Source: an uncultured Prevotella sp. (GTDB lineage: Bacteria; Bacteroidota; Bacteroidia; Bacteroidales; Bacteroidaceae). Taken from it: DNA of 5,830 nucleotides. How positions within the stretch are numbered: position 1 is the stretch's first letter; each line of letters begins with the position of its first letter. The notes below the pieces were generated by a model that was given only the letters and a program-made list of their open reading frames with translations, had not been told where the DNA came from and did not search any database. Shown here piece after piece: positions 1 to 5,830 of the stretch. Location of the stretch: assembly GCA_900555035.1 (NCBI GenBank), contig USJX01000118.1, forward strand, positions 1-5,830, written 5' to 3'. Both the position numbers and the translations under genes were made by a program.

Positions 1-50
1 TCCTGAATACAATCTTTTTACCTTAAAGAAAACTAATACCTATTGAATGT

Positions 51-88
51 AGAGCAGTTGTCTGAGAAGATAGCTGCTCTAATTTTTT
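51..88 (+). terminator. Intrinsic terminator of an unseen upstream gene
   Basis: The arms AGAGCAG (51-57) and CTGCTCT (74-80) are perfect complements. The stem extends inward through 58-63 against 68-73, with two G-T wobbles, giving about 13 pairs closed by a GAGA (GNRA-type) tetraloop at 64-67. A run of six T follows at 83-88. This is a textbook Rho-independent terminator in the plus direction, so the upstream transcript probably ends here. The following sugar genes then need their own promoter or depend on read-through. Confidence 0.85.
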
Positions 89-154
89 ATCCTCTCTCCC
101 GTTTAAACTTAGGCATCAGATACAATAAAGCCCCCTGATTCACGTTATCTTAAT

Positions 155-208
155 ATGAAACAAGAAATAGCTAACATCATCATGAAACAGGAAATAGCTA
201 ACATCATA
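155..208 (+). repeat. 27-bp in-frame tandem duplication at the gene start
   Basis: Copy 1 is 155-181 and copy 2 is 182-208. They match at 25 of 27 bases, and both differences (CAA/CAG, ATC/ATA) are synonymous, so the peptide MKQEIANII occurs twice in a row. The duplication includes the start codon and so creates two equivalent ATGs in the same frame. Confidence 0.95.
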
Positions 209-523
209 CAGCTTCCCAAGATATTCGACCCTCGCGGCAGCCTGACCGTTGCCGAGGAGATGAAGAATATCCCATTCCATATCAAGAATGTGGAATGGCG
301 CTACGGCATGCACGAAGGAAAGACCTTTGGACAGGGAAAGAATGATACCCAGCAAGTAATCGTTGCACTGTTTGGCTCTTTCACCGTAAAAATTCACGAT
401 GCTCGGGAAGAGGAGACGTTCATGATGAACCATCCTTACCAGGGACTATACCTGAACAAGGAGGTGGAATTTGAAATCAAGGATTGCTCTGAAGGAGCTG
501 TTATTTTAATCCTTACAGAGTAA
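155..523 (+). CDS. FdtA/QdtA-family sugar 3,4-ketoisomerase-like cupin, catalytic histidines missing
   Basis: This is a small (122 aa) cytoplasmic cupin. The N-terminal block QLPKIFDPRGSLTVAEE and the core QQVIVALFGSF (66-76), followed by the PYQGLYL stretch (94-100), are typical of the FdtA/QdtA (WxcM-like) family. That family isomerises dTDP-4-keto-6-deoxyglucose to the 3-keto sugar before transamination. Aligned without gaps, the usual RGGHAH active-site segment reads TFGQGK (57-62), so both motif histidines are replaced, by Q60 and K62. The usual Tyr in the VYW motif is E47. The protein also stops soon after AVILILTE, short of the usual acidic/aromatic tail (members are about 130-140 aa). 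The start is ambiguous: ATG 155 and ATG 182 begin two near-identical 9-codon copies, and neither has a clear Shine-Dalgarno sequence. Homologs would be expected to start like the second copy. The DegT aminotransferase follows after 35 nt, probably as an operon. The family call is confident. Ketoisomerase activity is doubtful, and a non-catalytic partner, a different sugar reaction or gene decay are all possible. Confidence 0.8.
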   Translation: MKQEIANIIMKQEIANIIQLPKIFDPRGSLTVAEEMKNIPFHIKNVEWRYGMHEGKTFGQGKNDTQQVIVALFGSFTVKIHDAREEETFMMNHPYQGLYLNKEVEFEIKDCSEGAVILILTE

Positions 524-558
524 CTCTTCGATACTTTACGGAATAAAAAAAAAGAAAA

Positions 559-1719
559 ATGAAAGAAATCAAATACTTGAGTCTGAAAGACATCAATGCG
601 CCTTACGAGAAGGATATCCAGCATGCCATCGCCGAGGTGGTGAGCAGCGGATGGTATCTGCAAGGCAAGCACATCCACGACTTTGAGAGCCATTATGCCG
701 AATACATCGGTACTCGCCACTGCATCAGCTGCGGCAATGGTCTGGATGCCCTTAAACTGATGCTGCAGGGAGAAATGATATTGGGCAGAATGCAGCCAGG
801 AGACGAGGTGCTGGTGGCTGCCAACACGTATATCGCCACCATCCTTGCCATCACAAGCGTGGGCCTCACTCCTATTCTCATCGAGCCTAAGCTGGAAACG
901 CTCCAGATGGACGATTCGCTCATCGAGAGCCATATCAGCGAGAAGACACGCGCCCTCCTCACCGTGCATCTTTATGGTAAATGCAGCATCACACCTCGCA
1001 TGAAGGATATCTGCAAGAAGCATCATCTATTGCTTTTTGAAGACAATGCACAGGCGCACGGTTGCATCTACAGTGAAAACGGCAAGCGGACAGGAAGTCT
1101 GGGCGATGCTGCCGCCCACAGTTTTTATCCCGGCAAGAACCTGGGTGCTCTGGGCGATGCGGGTGCCGTAACCACAGATGATGAAGAACTGGCTGAAGTA
1201 GTCAGGGCATTGGGCAATTACGGAAGTGCCCGCAAATACGTATTCGATTACCAGGGTAGGAATTCGAGAATGGACGAGATTCAGGCTGCCGTGCTTGATG
1301 TTAAATTGGCTCATCTGGATGAAACCAATGAAATAAGACAGGACTTGGCAGAATTGTATGTGAAGTACCTGGGAGAAGACAATGTAAAGTATCTGGGAGA
1401 AGACAAAATGAATGGGAAGCAAGACCATGAATTGATCCCGAGCGAGCTGTATTCGCCAAAGGAAAGCAATGTGGTTCATATCTTTCCGATTCTTTCATCC
1501 AGAAGGGATGAGCTGCAGCAATATCTCAAGGAGAACGGCGTTGGCACGATGATTCACTATCCGATTCCTCCCCATCAGCAGAAATGCTATGCGGAATGGA
1601 ATCATCTGAACCTGCCTATCACGGAGAAGATTCACCAGGAAGAACTCAGTTTGCCATGCAATCAGAGCATGACGGAAGAGGACGTGGAAAAAATTGCCGA
1701 GCTCATCAGGAAGTTTTAA
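559..1719 (+). CDS. DegT/DnrJ/EryC1/StrS-family PLP-dependent sugar aminotransferase (FdtB/QdtB-like)
   Basis: This 386-aa fold-type I PLP enzyme is predicted to transfer an amino group, usually from glutamate, to a keto group on a nucleotide-linked 6-deoxysugar. The amino sugar would go to O-antigen or other surface glycan. Visible landmarks in order are: CGNGLDALKL (58-67), the cofactor phosphate region; PGDEVLVAANTYIAT (80-94); EDNAQAHG (161-168), whose D162 should contact the pyridine nitrogen; SFYPGKNLGALGDAGA (188-203), with K193 as the Schiff-base lysine; and GRNSRMDEIQAA (233-244). All catalytic positions are intact. GNGLDAL and the FdtA-like neighbour 35 nt upstream favour the FdtB/QdtB (dTDP-3-keto-6-deoxyhexose) branch, but substrate and C3 versus C4 specificity cannot be read from sequence. 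The A-rich leader before ATG 559 lacks a strong Shine-Dalgarno sequence, as is usual in Bacteroidota. Residues 267-282 hold a duplicated YLGED segment. Length is slightly above the usual 365-375 aa, partly because of it. Confidence 0.9.
   Translation: MKEIKYLSLKDINAPYEKDIQHAIAEVVSSGWYLQGKHIHDFESHYAEYIGTRHCISCGNGLDALKLMLQGEMILGRMQPGDEVLVAANTYIATILAITSVGLTPILIEPKLETLQMDDSLIESHISEKTRALLTVHLYGKCSITPRMKDICKKHHLLLFEDNAQAHGCIYSENGKRTGSLGDAAAHSFYPGKNLGALGDAGAVTTDDEELAEVVRALGNYGSARKYVFDYQGRNSRMDEIQAAVLDVKLAHLDETNEIRQDLAELYVKYLGEDNVKYLGEDKMNGKQDHELIPSELYSPKESNVVHIFPILSSRRDELQQYLKENGVGTMIHYPIPPHQQKCYAEWNHLNLPITEKIHQEELSLPCNQSMTEEDVEKIAELIRKF
1357..1404 (+). repeat. 24-bp in-frame tandem duplication inside the aminotransferase gene
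   Basis: Copies 1357-1380 and 1381-1404 match at 21 of 24 bases and encode YVKYLGED and NVKYLGED (residues 267-282). Two of the three differences are synonymous. The repeat follows the LAHLDETNEIR helix, near the start of the C-terminal small domain, where DegT enzymes vary in length, so the protein probably tolerates it. Confidence 0.93.
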
Positions 1720-1758
1720 TGCTTCTGCACTTTCAGGGCGTGTGGGATGAATGCTATT

Positions 1759-2505
1759 TTATTTCTTCCTCTTATCCCTTAATCTGCGATAGAAATCCTG
1801 GAGCTGGCCAGGGGCTACACCCTTCTTGATTAGCGCCTCCAGCTCCCTATACGCCTCCTGCTTCCTGCCAAGGCTTATCAGGAGGTCGATGCGGTTGATG
1901 CGGTAATCCTGATTAGCCTCATCCAGCGATACCGCCTTGGCATAATCATACTCTGCCAACTCAAGCATGCCCCTCTCCTTCTCCATGCCGCCACGAGCCG
2001 CATACGCCATCGCACTGTCGGGATACTGCTCTATCAGATTATTGATACCATCATACGCCTCGGTATAATGCTTATCCTTCTCGTTCAGCAACGCCAAGCC
2101 CAACTGCGCCTGGAAATTGCCAGGAACCAGCACCAGGAGGTTCTGATAGTCAAGACGCGCAAAATTATAACGCTTCATCTTCTCGTTCACGAAAGCACGG
2201 TAAAAGAGCCCGGCTATGTTGGTATTGTTCAAAAACAACACCTTATCCAAATCGTCCTTGGCATAAGCCCACTGCTCCAACTGGATGTTCCATGCCGCCT
2301 TCTTCAATCGCAAATCAATGCTGTCGGGATGATACGCCAACTCATTCGTGGCAGCCGCCAAAGAATCACGCAGCGCCTTGTTCTGCGTCTTCGCATCACT
2401 CACAGCTTCATGCTGCGCATTGGAAACCGACATATTATTCTGCTGCGCCATCATGGGCAAAGACAGCAGAAAGCAACTATATAATAGGATACTTTTCTTT
2501 TTCAT
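1759..2505 (-). CDS. Exported tetratricopeptide-repeat protein
   Basis: The protein has 248 aa. Residues 1-20 form a signal peptide: KKK, a hydrophobic core, then PMMA followed by QQ, giving a likely signal peptidase I cut after A20. The mature protein would enter the periplasm or be surface-exposed. After a polar linker (about 21-59), five consecutive TPR units repeat with exact 34-residue spacing: 60-93, 94-127, 128-161, 162-195 and 196-229. Most carry the expected small and aromatic positions, for example the YPDSAMAYAARG start of unit 4. A basic C-terminus (RRLRDKRKK) follows. TPR arrays bind proteins and say nothing about a catalytic role, so the partner is unknown. The gene is transcribed alone from its own promoter, converges on the sugar genes with a 39-nt gap, and lies downstream of the leu operon terminator. 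No specific name is justified. The ATG at 2505 is supported by the complete signal peptide. Starting at M18 or M19 would remove it. Confidence 0.85.
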   Translation of the reverse strand: MKKKSILLYSCFLLSLPMMAQQNNMSVSNAQHEAVSDAKTQNKALRDSLAAATNELAYHPDSIDLRLKKAAWNIQLEQWAYAKDDLDKVLFLNNTNIAGLFYRAFVNEKMKRYNFARLDYQNLLVLVPGNFQAQLGLALLNEKDKHYTEAYDGINNLIEQYPDSAMAYAARGGMEKERGMLELAEYDYAKAVSLDEANQDYRINRIDLLISLGRKQEAYRELEALIKKGVAPGQLQDFYRRLRDKRKK

Positions 2506-2509
2506 GCTG

Positions 2510-2541
2510 CAAAATTACGAATACTTCAGCAATCAACCAAA
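2510..2541 (-). promoter_or_regulatory. Bacteroidota-type promoter for the TPR gene
   Basis: On the minus strand, TAATTTTG (2517-2510) matches the -7 element TAnnTTTG exactly. A TTTG (2541-2538) lies 20 nt upstream, matching the -33 element. Only four bases (CAGC, 2509-2506) separate the -7 box from the ATG at 2505. Transcription would therefore start at or within a few bases of the start codon, leaving little or no 5' leader. The element match is direct observation. Promoter activity is inference. Confidence 0.7.
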
Positions 2542-2550
2542 AAAATATGG

Positions 2551-2596
2551 AAAAATAAAGAAGCCTTAAGGAAAAATAAACTTCCCCTAAGGCTTC
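2551..2596 (-). terminator. Terminator of the leu operon, downstream of leuB
   Basis: GAAGCCTTA (2560-2568) and TAAGGCTTC (2588-2596) are perfect 9-bp complements, and a GG/CC-rich inner stem can extend the hairpin. Read on the minus strand, the hairpin is followed by CTTTATTTTT (2560-2551), so it fits termination of leuB transcription about 90-135 nt past its stop. The plus strand has only a weaker T-rich tail after 2596. The 11-base word GGAAAAATAAA occurs twice here (2549-2559 and 2570-2580). The structure ends about 10 nt before the TPR gene's -33 box. Confidence 0.75.
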
Positions 2597-2630
2597 AACT
2601 TTTAATTAACTAAAAATATTAACCAGATAC

Positions 2631-2676
2631 ATGTTTCACAACATATATAACATCAACATGCATGTTTTACAACATG
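2631..2676. repeat. Cluster of short palindromes in the leuB 3' region
   Basis: ATGTTTCACAACAT (2631-2644) and ATGTTTTACAACAT (2662-2675) match at 13 of 14 bases with starts 31 bp apart. Each is itself a dyad (ATGTT, four bases, AACAT), and the second extends to CATGTT...AACATG (2661-2676). A perfect 12-bp palindrome, AACATGCATGTT (2655-2666), overlaps the second dyad. The region lies between the leuB stop and the operon terminator, so it would be transcribed as 3' UTR. It could be a protein-binding site, an RNA hairpin set, or chance in AT-rich DNA. The pattern is certain but the role is unknown. Confidence 0.6.
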
Positions 2677-2686
2677 ATTCACAATA

Positions 2687-3748
2687 TTATGCATTTTTAA
2701 TCCAGTTAACGATCCACTCGCCAACCTCTGTTGTGCCATAGTGTGCACCACCCTCAACCTGAATCTCTGGTGTGCGCACGTTGGCATCGAGAGAAGCATC
2801 TACTGCCTTACGGATCAAGGTGCCCTCCTCGTTCAAACCGAAGTGCTCCAACAACATGGCTGCAGAAAGAATCTGTGCCACAGGGTTTGCCAGGTTCTTG
2901 CCAGCTGCCTGTGGCCATGAACCGTGAACAGGCTCAAACAATGGGGTATGCTCACCCAAAGAGCTGGATGGCTGCAAGCCCATAGAACCGGTGATACAAG
3001 AAGTCTCATCGGTAAGGATATCGCCGAAGGTGTTCTCTGTAACGGTAACATCGAAGAATGTAGGCTCTGTCAACACACGCATAGAAGCGTTGTCGATGAA
3101 CATATAGTCGGTGTTTACCTCAGGATACTGTGGCTCCATCTCCTTGGCAATCTGACGCCAGAGACGAGAAGATGCCAATACGTTTGCCTTATCTACTACT
3201 GTCAAGTGCTTGTTGCGCTTCATGGCAAACTCGAAAGCTACCTTCAGAATGCGCTCAATCTCAGGACGAGTATAGATATCTGTATCGTATGCCTTGTCGT
3301 TATCTTGATACTTCTCACCGAAATACATACCACCAGTCAACTCGCGGATTACTACGAAGTCAGCTCCCTTCAGGAGTTCATCCTTCAATGGTGACTTGTG
3401 GAGCAGGCAATCGAATGTGGCAACTGGGCGCACATTGGCGAAGAGACCCAACTTCTTACGCATAGCGAGCAAACCCTGCTCAGGACGAACCTTGGCTGTA
3501 GGATTGTTGTCGAAACGTGGGTCACCAACGGCTGCGAAGAGCACTGCGTCGGCATCCATACAAGTCTTGAAGGTCTCCTCTGGGAATGGATCACCTACCT
3601 CGTCGATAGCGTGAGCACCGCAGATTGCCTCATTGTAAGTAAACTCGTGGTTGAACTTCTCTGCAATGGCCTGCATAACTGCTACGCCCTGCTTCATAAT
3701 CTCTGGTCCGATACCATCACCGGCGAGAACTGCAATGTTTAATTTCAT
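2687..3748 (-). CDS. leuB: 3-isopropylmalate dehydrogenase
   Basis: This 353-aa cytoplasmic enzyme oxidatively decarboxylates (2R,3S)-3-isopropylmalate to 2-oxoisocaproate with NAD+ and a divalent metal, in leucine synthesis. The N-terminus AVLAGDGIGPE (6-16) is the family nucleotide-binding start. Substrate and metal residues are all in place: R97 and R107 in the RKKLGLFANVRPV segment, R135 (RELTGG), Y142, K187 (VDKANVLASSRLWR), D219 (FIDNAS), and D243/D247 in ENTFGDILTDE. EPVHGSWPQAAGKNLANP (272-289) is the adenine-side loop. Length and motifs are normal and there is no sign of damage. It is the last gene of the operon, 30 nt after the CimA-like synthase. If that gene is a citramalate synthase, LeuB would also oxidise 3-methylmalate to 2-oxobutyrate for isoleucine. 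That dual use is known from citramalate-pathway organisms but is inference here. Confidence 0.96.
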   Translation of the reverse strand: MKLNIAVLAGDGIGPEIMKQGVAVMQAIAEKFNHEFTYNEAICGAHAIDEVGDPFPEETFKTCMDADAVLFAAVGDPRFDNNPTAKVRPEQGLLAMRKKLGLFANVRPVATFDCLLHKSPLKDELLKGADFVVIRELTGGMYFGEKYQDNDKAYDTDIYTRPEIERILKVAFEFAMKRNKHLTVVDKANVLASSRLWRQIAKEMEPQYPEVNTDYMFIDNASMRVLTEPTFFDVTVTENTFGDILTDETSCITGSMGLQPSSSLGEHTPLFEPVHGSWPQAAGKNLANPVAQILSAAMLLEHFGLNEEGTLIRKAVDASLDANVRTPEIQVEGGAHYGTTEVGEWIVNWIKNA

Positions 3749-3778
3749 CTTATTTATAGTTTAAACGTTTTTATTCCT

Positions 3779-5377
3779 TTATTCCATATCTAAATTCCGA
3801 GGCGATGCCGGCTGTTCGTCACTCTTATCTGCCTCATACATATTGAGCATCTTGAGTGTTGCCTTGATAGCTGCCTCTGTCTGGTCGGCATCCAAGCCTC
3901 GGGTACGCCAGATGCGGTCGCCTTCACGCCAGGTAATGACGGTCTGAACGAGAGCGTCGGTACGGCCACCAGGTGGAATGGTTACCTGATAGTTATCGAG
4001 CGTAGGGAAAGTTTTGCCAAGCTTAACCTTGTAGATGTTGCGAAGAGCCTTTACGAAGGCATCATACTGACCATCGCCTGAACTCCTGTCTTCATACTCC
4101 TTGCCATCAATTTCTACCTTCACGCTGGCTATAGGCTTCAATCCATAAGAAGTGGACACCATATAGCTGACCAGCTTCACCTTGTCTTCAGGTGAACTGT
4201 GCTTCAACACATCGCTCACGATGTAAGGCAGGTCGTCCTGGGTTACCAGTTCCTTGCGGTCGCCGAGTTCGGTGATTCGCTTGGTCACTGCCTTGGTCTG
4301 CTCCGGAGTCAACTCCAGACCCAGCTCGTTGAGGTTCTGGATGATGTTTGCCTTACCGGAATTCTTGCCCAGTGCATACTCACGATGTCTGCCGAAACGC
4401 TCAGGCACCAGGTCGTTGCAATAAAGCTTGTCCTTGTTGTCGCCATCGGCATGCACACCAGCAACCTGAGTGAAGACGTTATCGCCCACCACAGGAGTAT
4501 TCGGAGCCACGGCGATGCCGCTGTATCCTTCAACCAATCGGGAAATATCGTTCAGGCGGTCTTCCTTGATATTGGTCTTTGCCCCGAACATATCCTTCAA
4601 AATCACCTGTACGCTCGCCAATGGCGCATTGCCGCAGCGCTCGCCCAAGCCATTCACGGTGACATGGAGACCCTTGGCACCGCTCAACACGGCAGCCAGA
4701 GAGTTGCTCACTGCCAAATCGTAGTCGTTATGGGCATGGAAATCGAAATGAGAGTCCGGATAACGGCGAACCATCTGGCGCATATACTCCACACACTGCA
4801 ATGGGTTCAGGATACCCAAAGTATCAGGAAGCAGGAAGCGCTTGATAGGCAACTTCACCAGCTCGTCCATCATCATGAAGAGATAGTCACGGCTGTCGCG
4901 CATACCGCTCGACCAGTCCTCCAGATAGAGATTTACGGTGAAACCTTTGCTCAAAGCATAATCGATGGTCTGCTTGATATGAGCGAGATGCTCCTCAGGC
5001 GACATCTTGAGCTGCTGGGTACAGTGCTTGTAACTACCCTTGGCCAAGAGGTTGATGACATGACCGCCGCATTCGGCAATCCAATCCACACTCTTGTTGT
5101 TATCCACGAATCCCAATACCTCAACGGAATCCAGCTTACCTATGGTCTTGGCATAACGACAAATTCGAGCGACAGCATCCTTTTCGCCTTCCGACACACG
5201 TGCTGAAGCCACCTCAATGCGATCAACATTGATATCGTGCAACAGCATTCTTGCTATCATCAATTTCTCGTGAGGGAGAAAACTGACACCATTGGTCTGC
5301 TCGCCGTCGCGCAGCGTGCAGTCCATGATCTCAATCTCCCTGATACGAGAATTATCTCTCTTTGCGTTAACGTTCAT
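3779..5377 (-). CDS. cimA: (R)-citramalate synthase, Leptospira type (likely annotated as 2-isopropylmalate synthase)
   Basis: This 532-aa protein belongs to the DRE-TIM acyl-CoA condensing enzymes. The barrel holds LRDGEQ (22-27; R23, metal ligand D24), HAHND (214-218; metal ligands H214 and H216) and NGLGERCGN (242-250). A linker with GVHADGDNKDKLY (307-319) follows, then a LeuA-type allosteric dimer domain (about 400-512) with SGDGQYDAF (433-441) and IPPGGRTDAL (467-476). As I recall the L. interrogans citramalate synthase, its R16, D17, L81, L104, Y144, E146, H207, H209 and D304 fall here at a constant +7 offset on R23, D24, L88, L111, Y151, E153, H214, H216 and D311. L81, L104 and Y144 there form the pyruvate pocket. 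Phrases such as VDRIEVASARVSEGE and PERFGRHREYALGK also fit. It should condense pyruvate with acetyl-CoA, with isoleucine as the likely feedback ligand. It sits 10 nt after leuD and 30 nt before leuB. A polar tail (513-532) is extra. The alternative is a second 2-isopropylmalate synthase. Confidence 0.8.
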   Translation of the reverse strand: MNVNAKRDNSRIREIEIMDCTLRDGEQTNGVSFLPHEKLMIARMLLHDINVDRIEVASARVSEGEKDAVARICRYAKTIGKLDSVEVLGFVDNNKSVDWIAECGGHVINLLAKGSYKHCTQQLKMSPEEHLAHIKQTIDYALSKGFTVNLYLEDWSSGMRDSRDYLFMMMDELVKLPIKRFLLPDTLGILNPLQCVEYMRQMVRRYPDSHFDFHAHNDYDLAVSNSLAAVLSGAKGLHVTVNGLGERCGNAPLASVQVILKDMFGAKTNIKEDRLNDISRLVEGYSGIAVAPNTPVVGDNVFTQVAGVHADGDNKDKLYCNDLVPERFGRHREYALGKNSGKANIIQNLNELGLELTPEQTKAVTKRITELGDRKELVTQDDLPYIVSDVLKHSSPEDKVKLVSYMVSTSYGLKPIASVKVEIDGKEYEDRSSGDGQYDAFVKALRNIYKVKLGKTFPTLDNYQVTIPPGGRTDALVQTVITWREGDRIWRTRGLDADQTEAAIKATLKMLNMYEADKSDEQPASPRNLDME

Positions 5378-5387
5378 AATTACTTGA

Positions 5388-5830
5388 TTACTTGTTTTTA
5401 GCTTCCCAAGCCTCTACCTTGTCACGGTTCTGAACGAGGAAGTCCACATCGTCCAAACCGTTCTCGAGGCAGTGCTTCTTGTAGCCATTGATTTCGAAGT
5501 GCTCGCTCTTGCCTGTAGCAAGATTGGTAACAGTCTGGTTAGGAAGATCTACCTTCACCTCTGTCTTGTGATCCTTGTCGATGCTCTCGAAGAGCTCCTT
5601 CAGGAATTCCTCGCTTACCACTACTGGCAACACGAGGTTGTTCAACTCGTTGTTCTTGTGGATATCAGCAAAGAAAGAACTGATAACTACACGGAAACCT
5701 GCGCCTGCGATGGCCCAGGCTGCGTGCTCACGGGAAGAACCAGAACCGAAGTTCTTGCCTGCCACGAGGATGACGCCACTGTAAGAAGGGTCGTTCATCA
5801 CGAAGTCTGGCTTTGGAGTTCCGTCGGCAT
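5388..5830 (-). CDS. leuD: 3-isopropylmalate dehydratase small subunit, 5' end outside window
   Basis: This is the small (swivel-domain) subunit that pairs with LeuC, the [4Fe-4S] aconitase-type subunit, to isomerise 2- to 3-isopropylmalate. In a citramalate pathway the same complex converts citramalate to 3-methylmalate. The signature GKNFGSGSSREHAAW is complete. After it come the SSFFADIHKNNELNNLVLP segment and the C-terminal NGYKKHCLENGLDDVDFL block. The frame stays open to the window edge, adding ADGTPKPDF ahead of the internal GTG/ATG codons near 5799. Those codons are therefore not the start, and the gene is cut by the window rather than broken. About 146 residues of an expected 200 or so are visible. 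It ends 10 nt before the cimA start, which supports one transcript. leuC and the main leuA are expected beyond the right edge but cannot be seen. Confidence 0.95.
   Translation of the reverse strand, partial: ADGTPKPDFVMNDPSYSGVILVAGKNFGSGSSREHAAWAIAGAGFRVVISSFFADIHKNNELNNLVLPVVVSEEFLKELFESIDKDHKTEVKVDLPNQTVTNLATGKSEHFEINGYKKHCLENGLDDVDFLVQNRDKVEAWEAKNK

Noticed and set aside
81..154. Possible promoter for the sugar genes between the terminator and ATG 155
   Set aside because: I looked for TAnnTTTG with TTTG about 20 nt upstream and found no acceptable match. The GTTTAAAC palindrome near 101 is too short to interpret alone.
521..558. Frameshift or stop mutation hiding the missing C-terminal tail of the FdtA-like gene
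   Set aside because: Reading past the TAA in frame or in a shifted frame does not restore the acidic/aromatic tail of the family, so no simple lesion explains the short end.
1720..1758. Terminator in the 39-nt gap between the convergent genes
   Set aside because: No convincing stem with a T tract is visible in either direction. Only short GCA/TGC pairings are present.
2470..2505. Lipoprotein signal in the TPR protein (C11 after LYS)
   Set aside because: The cysteine is followed by more hydrophobic residues (FLLSLPMMA), placing it inside the hydrophobic core. A signal peptidase I site after A20 fits better.
4199..5206. Open frame of 335 codons on the plus strand, antisense to the synthase gene
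   Set aside because: It lies wholly inside a well-recognised CimA/LeuA-family gene and its translation shows no recognisable domain. It is the expected mirror of codon bias in the real gene.
5799..5801. GTG (or the adjacent ATG) as the start of leuD
   Set aside because: The frame stays open to the window edge and the upstream residues (ADGTPKPDF) fit LeuD. The gene is simply cut by the window.

Overview
The window looks like chromosomal DNA from a Bacteroidota bacterium, most likely of the Prevotella/Segatella type. The evidence is moderate GC, A-rich leaders without clear Shine-Dalgarno sequences, one good match to the Bacteroidota promoter pattern (TTTG, about 20 nt, TAnnTTTG), and leucine-pathway genes in the order leuD - second synthase - leuB. 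The genus is inference.

Left part (1-1719, plus strand). A strong intrinsic terminator (51-88) closes an unseen upstream transcript. Two closely spaced nucleotide-sugar genes follow: a small cupin of the FdtA/QdtA 3,4-ketoisomerase family (155-523) and a DegT/DnrJ/EryC1-family PLP aminotransferase (559-1719). The pair resembles the module that makes dTDP-3-amino-3,6-dideoxyhexoses for surface glycans. The cupin, however, lacks the family's His-x-His motif and other hallmark residues and has a short C-terminus. Both genes also carry an in-frame tandem microduplication, of 27 and 24 bp.

Middle (1720-2686). Converging on the sugar genes is a minus-strand gene for a secreted protein of five TPR repeats (1759-2505). 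Its promoter lies so close to the ATG that the mRNA may be leaderless. Directly upstream lies the terminator of the leu operon, and between that terminator and leuB is an AT-rich stretch with three short palindromes.

Right part (2687-5830, minus strand). A branched-chain amino-acid operon is read in the order leuD (5' end outside the window), an acyl-CoA-condensing synthase, leuB. The synthase would usually be labelled 2-isopropylmalate synthase. As I recall the Leptospira interrogans citramalate synthase, this protein keeps all its catalytic and pyruvate-pocket residues at a constant +7 offset, so I call it CimA. CimA would make citramalate from pyruvate and acetyl-CoA. LeuCD and LeuB would then serve both leucine and threonine-independent isoleucine synthesis.

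No RNA gene, insertion sequence, CRISPR array or phage feature is visible, and no gene-free stretch exceeds 300 bases. I see no wholly new system. The points most worth checking are the His-less FdtA-like protein, the paired microduplications, the CimA assignment and the possible leaderless promoter.
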